Source of the DNA: Bacteroidota bacterium
GTDB lineage: Bacteria > Bacteroidota > Ignavibacteria > UBA10030 > UBA6906
DNA: 64,000 nt
Assembly: GCA_030835135.1 (NCBI GenBank)
Contig: JAUQWO010000077.1
Span: forward strand, 35,748-99,747
Direction: 5' to 3'
Made by a program: the position numbers and the translations under genes. Position 1 is the stretch's first letter, and each line of letters begins with the position of its first letter. A model generated the notes under the pieces. The model did no database searches and was not told where the DNA came from. It saw nothing but the letters and a program-made list of their open reading frames with translations. Below are positions 60,973 to 64,000 of the stretch, in pieces.

Positions 60973-61167
60973 ATGAGGACAAAGGTACAAAGCAGGGAAG
61001 AGCGCCGTCAGGCGATCCAGAAGGAGATCGAGGCGATCTCGACCGATATCGAGCGCGTCCGCTTGCTCGTCAGCGACGTCGTCCGTAATGTCGAACATGC
61101 CCCGGAGATCCATCCGGAGCAGAATCTGGCCCACACTGCCGCACCGCGTATCCCATCCGCCAACTGA
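60973..61167 (+). CDS. Small coiled-coil protein, 64 aa
   Basis: ATG 60973 follows GAGGAGG (60960-60965), an ideal site. The first about 40 residues are a charged helix (VQSREERRQAIQKEIEAISTDIERVRLLVSDV), the rest is polar (APEIHPEQNLAHTAA). No family. The frame and ribosome site make it credible despite size. It precedes the CsgG-family gene by 199 bases. Confidence 0.6.
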   Translation: MRTKVQSREERRQAIQKEIEAISTDIERVRLLVSDVVRNVEHAPEIHPEQNLAHTAAPRIPSAN

Positions 61168-61290
61168 TACCCTGAGCCGTACTCCTTTCCTGCCGCCCGA
61201 CCCAGGGGATCGACGGCAGGAAGCTGAAAGACACGCTTCGCTGAACCTTTTCCGGCCTCCGGCCCTCCCGGGGGACCCGCGCCCGCACGT

Positions 61291-61321
61291 TTGCTTTACC
61301 GCCTTCCGTTTGGTACCTTTG
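61291..61321 (+). promoter_or_regulatory. Candidate promoter of the CsgG-family gene
   Basis: TTG (61291-61293), 20 bases, TACCTTTG (61314-61321): a full match to the Bacteroidota-type TAnnTTTG element. It lies 46 bases before ATG 61367. Confidence 0.6.
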
Positions 61322-61366
61322 AATATGCCTGTATCCACTCACGTTTCCACTTCGAAAGGGCTCCCC

Positions 61367-62260
61367 ATGAAGGTGTCGCGCGTTCTCGGAATCACCATCC
61401 TGTGTCTCGCTCTTGGGCTCGCTAGCGCCTTCGCACAGCCGAAGAAACGCATTGCCGTGTCACGTTTTGACGACGGCGCGCACTACCACGGGTGCGGTAC
61501 TGGCATCGCGGATATGCTTGCCACCGCCCTCGTGAAGTCGGGCAAATTCATCGTGATCGAACGGAAGGACCTGGACAAGGTCCTGGAAGAGCAGCGCCTC
61601 GGGGCATCGGGCGTGATCACGGCCGAGAGCGCACCTGCCATGGGCAAGGTCCTCGGCGTTGATATGATCGTGGTCGGCAGCGTCTCGGAACTCGGGACGA
61701 AGAAGTCCGACATCGGTGGCGGCGCATCACTCTTCGGCGTCGGCATCTCCTCCAAGGGCGCACGGGCCGTGGTGGATATCCGCCTGGTCAACACCACGAC
61801 CGGTGAGATCATGGCCGCGGAGTCAGAGGAAGGGACCGAGAGTTCGATCGGTTTCCATGGCCGTTATGAGGATATCAACTTCAGCGACATGAACGCATGG
61901 GACGACACGGACCTCGGCAAGGCCGCCCGTGAAGCCATCAACGGCTGCGTCGAACTGATCATCGAGAACATGGCATCGATCCCGTGGTCGGGCCGCGTCC
62001 TCAAAGTGAATCCGGACGGCACGGTCCTGATCAAACCGGGCTCGGAAGGGAACGTGAACGTCGGTGACGAGTTCGAGATCTTCCAGGCGGGTGAAGAGAT
62101 CAAAGACCCCGATACGGGGCTGTCGATGGGGAGCGAAGAGACGAAGGTGGCGCGCATCAAGGTGACCGGACAGATGCTGAACGGCAAGGCAGCGAAGGCC
62201 AGCGTCGTCTCCGGCACGGGCATCAAGAACGGCGACATCGTCCGTCAGCCGGCGGAATAG
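61367..62260 (+). CDS. Exported CsgG/HfaB-family protein
   Basis: 297 aa from ATG 61367 (GAAAGGG upstream; the track frame starts 93 codons earlier). Signal peptide with no lipobox Cys (ITILCLALGLASAFAQ), unlike CsgG itself. CsgG-like region: KKRIAVSRFDDG, ATALVKSGKFIVIERKDLDKVLEEQRLGASG reduced to its core IVIERKDLDKVLEEQ, and MGKVLGVDMIVVGSV. The C-terminal about 100 residues are a beta-rich extra domain (GDEFEIFQAGEEI). May form or support an outer-membrane pore; no curli genes are nearby. Confidence 0.8.
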   Translation: MKVSRVLGITILCLALGLASAFAQPKKRIAVSRFDDGAHYHGCGTGIADMLATALVKSGKFIVIERKDLDKVLEEQRLGASGVITAESAPAMGKVLGVDMIVVGSVSELGTKKSDIGGGASLFGVGISSKGARAVVDIRLVNTTTGEIMAAESEEGTESSIGFHGRYEDINFSDMNAWDDTDLGKAAREAINGCVELIIENMASIPWSGRVLKVNPDGTVLIKPGSEGNVNVGDEFEIFQAGEEIKDPDTGLSMGSEETKVARIKVTGQMLNGKAAKASVVSGTGIKNGDIVRQPAE

Positions 62261-62265
62261 CGCGT

Positions 62266-62904
62266 TCACACGAACGGGAGATGCCGGCCCTGGTTCAGGA
62301 AACTGGTATCTCCCGACCCCTGGCGGACGATCACCGGTTCATCTCCCGTCAGGTCCAGCACCGTGGACTGCTCGGCGACGAGCGGTCCGGCATCGAGGAT
62401 CAACTCCACCGTGTTGCGATAGGTTGCGATGAGCTCCGCCGAATCGCGTAACACCGCGCCTCCTTCACCGGTGGCGCTGGTGCTGAGGATCGGATGGCCG
62501 AGTTCGCGCACGATAGCGAGTGTGGCCGGGCTGTCGGGGACGCGGATGCCGACGGTCTTGCGTTTTGAGAGGAGCAGTTTGGGGAGGTTCTTCATCCGCG
62601 CCGCGGGCAGGATGAAGGTATAGGGCCCCGGGATCAGGTGTTTCATGATCTTGAAGGCCGCGTTATCCACCGTCGCGTATTCGCTGATGTGCGTGAGGTC
62701 GGAACAGACGAAGCTGAATGGCTTGTCGGTGCGCTGCTTCTTGATCAGGTAGATGCGCTCGATCGCGGCCTTGTTCAGCACGCTGCAGCCGAGGCCATAG
62801 ACGGTGTCCGTCGGATAGACCACGATGCCGCCGGCAGTGAGGATCTCCGCCGCCTTGCGCATCGCGCGCGGCTCCGGGTTCTGCGTGTGGACGGTGAGTA
62901 TCAT
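62266..62904 (-). CDS. Sua5/YciO/YrdC-family protein
   Basis: 212 aa. Family pattern: AAEILTAGGIVVYPTDTVYGLGCSVLN, KKQRTDKPFSFVCSDL, GPYTFILPA, VGIRVPDS and LSTSATGEGG. Relative of L-threonylcarbamoyladenylate synthase (t6A tRNA modification); the YciO subgroup may differ in function. Only 31 bases separate it from the divergent der start. No clear Shine-Dalgarno. Confidence 0.85.
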   Translation of the reverse strand: MILTVHTQNPEPRAMRKAAEILTAGGIVVYPTDTVYGLGCSVLNKAAIERIYLIKKQRTDKPFSFVCSDLTHISEYATVDNAAFKIMKHLIPGPYTFILPAARMKNLPKLLLSKRKTVGIRVPDSPATLAIVRELGHPILSTSATGEGGAVLRDSAELIATYRNTVELILDAGPLVAEQSTVLDLTGDEPVIVRQGSGDTSFLNQGRHLPFV

Positions 62905-62935
62905 ACGTCAAAAAAAGTACTAAGAATAGTGAAGA

Positions 62936-64000
62936 ATGGCAACTGAAGCCCGATGGCTCGTAACACTGGTCGGCCGCCCCAACGTGGGGAAGTCGACCCT
63001 CTTCAACCGTATCCTCGGGCGGCGACATGCCATCGTTGACGATCAGCCGGGTGTCACACGCGACCGGCACTACGGCGAGGCCGAGTGGGCCGGCAAGCAT
63101 TTCACGCTGGTGGACACCGGCGGGTTCGTCCCCGATTCCGAGGACACGATGGAAACGGCCATCCGCGAGCAGGCCCAGCTCGCGATCGAACAGGCGAACC
63201 TGATCCTCTTCGTCGTCGACGCCGAGGCCGGCGTGGTGCCGGCGGAACGCGAGATCGCGGAGATCCTGCGGAAGACCGACAAGCAGGTGCTGCTCATCGC
63301 GAACAAGAGCGACGGCGACAAGAAGGAGTACGGCACCGCGGAGTTCTATGATCTGGGGCTCGGCGACCCGATCCCGATCTCCGCCCTCGTGGGCCGCAAG
63401 ATCGGTGATCTGCTCGACCTCATCACGAAGGACATCCCCACGAGCGACGGCACCGACGGCGACACGCGCCTGAAGATCGCCGTGATCGGCAAGCCGAACG
63501 CGGGCAAATCGTCGCTCGTGAATGCGCTGCTCCAGGAAGAGCGCCACATCGTGACGAACATCCCGGGGACCACGCGCGATCCGATCGATGCGGTCCTGAA
63601 GCATTACGGCGAAGAGATCGTGCTCATCGATACCGCCGGCCTCCGGCGCAAGAGCAAGGTCAAGGAGTCCGTGGAACTCTACAGCGCCCTCCGCACGATC
63701 AAGGCGATCGAGCGCTGCGATGTGGCCATCATTCTGGTGGATGCGCAGGACGGCGTCGAGCATCAGGACCTGCGGATCATCGAAACGGCGATGGAGAAGC
63801 GGACGCCGGCGATCATCGCGGTGAACAAGTGGGACCTGATCGAGAAGGACGACCGCACGGCCGCTTCGTATGAGAAGGCGGTCCGCGAACGCCTCCGCAT
63901 CTACGACTTTCTCCCGATCATCTTCGTCTCCGCGCTGTCCAAACAACGCATCTACAAACTGATCGAGATGGCCAAGGAGGTGCGCGCGGAAGCCCAGAAG
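62936..64000 (+). CDS. der: GTPase Der (EngA), 3' end outside window
   Basis: 355 codons visible, running off the right edge. Two G domains: LVGRPNVGKSTLFN with VDTGGF and ANKSDG, then VIGKPNAGKSSLVN with IDTAGLRRKSKVKESVE and VNKWDL. The C-terminal KH-like domain is not yet reached. Der acts in 50S ribosome assembly and is essential in many bacteria. It is a normal chromosomal gene, so the mobile region ends well before this point. Confidence 0.95.
   Translation, partial: MATEARWLVTLVGRPNVGKSTLFNRILGRRHAIVDDQPGVTRDRHYGEAEWAGKHFTLVDTGGFVPDSEDTMETAIREQAQLAIEQANLILFVVDAEAGVVPAEREIAEILRKTDKQVLLIANKSDGDKKEYGTAEFYDLGLGDPIPISALVGRKIGDLLDLITKDIPTSDGTDGDTRLKIAVIGKPNAGKSSLVNALLQEERHIVTNIPGTTRDPIDAVLKHYGEEIVLIDTAGLRRKSKVKESVELYSALRTIKAIERCDVAIILVDAQDGVEHQDLRIIETAMEKRTPAIIAVNKWDLIEKDDRTAASYEKAVRERLRIYDFLPIIFVSALSKQRIYKLIEMAKEVRAEAQK

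Noticed and set aside
62663-63946. 427-aa minus-strand ORF opposite der
   Set aside because: Antisense of the two GTPase domains of Der, which carry full G motifs on the plus strand.

Overview
The window looks like a chromosomal contig from a GC-rich member of the Bacteroidota/Chlorobiota/Ignavibacteriota assemblage, probably Ignavibacteria-like. The evidence is a type IX secretion (T9SS) sorting tail with the NPFNPTT signature on the protein at 26173-28305, DUF5916 and DUF4838 proteins, a PG0541-type PII-like protein attached to an RND pump, and recurring promoter-like sites of the form TTG-N19/20-TA. This assignment is inference; there is no rRNA in the window.

Layout. 1-5410 is the right-hand part of an integrative element: small hypothetical genes, a Cys-rich mini-protein, a RepA-type ATPase, an excisionase-like HTH protein and a tyrosine integrase that stops 8 bases before a 42-nt copy of the 3' half of a tRNA-Pro(CGG). 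That fragment is the likely att site; the intact tRNA should lie left of the window. 5411-12044 is accessory and partly decayed DNA: a nucleotidyltransferase-like/partner gene pair, two broken genes, about 1 kb with no recognisable gene, a SIR2-STAND defence-type protein, and a degenerate group II intron domain V. 12045-18100 is an arsenic locus (DUF6064, arsR, arsM, acr3, arsC, arsP, two thioredoxin-like proteins, CcdA) with two near-identical ArsR-type operators. 18177-26130 holds ppk2 and a tetR-tolC-MFP-RND-PII-like efflux operon with a promoter/operator in front of tetR.

26173-42315 is mostly chromosomal: a T9SS beta-propeller protein, a membrane protein, a RelE/NadS-type toxin-antitoxin pair, lemA-htpX, DUF4395, DUF5916, a serine hydrolase, a nitroreductase, and a large hybrid histidine kinase. 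42659-55266 contains araA, a 43-bp tandem array, a tandemly duplicated two-gene membrane module (A1-B1-A2-B2) with no family I recognise, and glycan-degrading enzymes (GH29, GH38, DUF4838). 55387-64000 has a 72-bp palindromic repeat, a YhaO/YhaN-like nuclease-ATPase pair, an Xre/RES toxin-antitoxin pair, a YbaK-type deacylase, a CsgG-family protein, a Sua5/YciO protein and the start of der.

The best candidates for undescribed biology are the A-B-A-B membrane module at 44566-47617 and the nucleotidyltransferase/partner pair at 5554-7019. The SIR2-STAND gene and the integrative element are recognisable types that merit defence and mobility follow-up.
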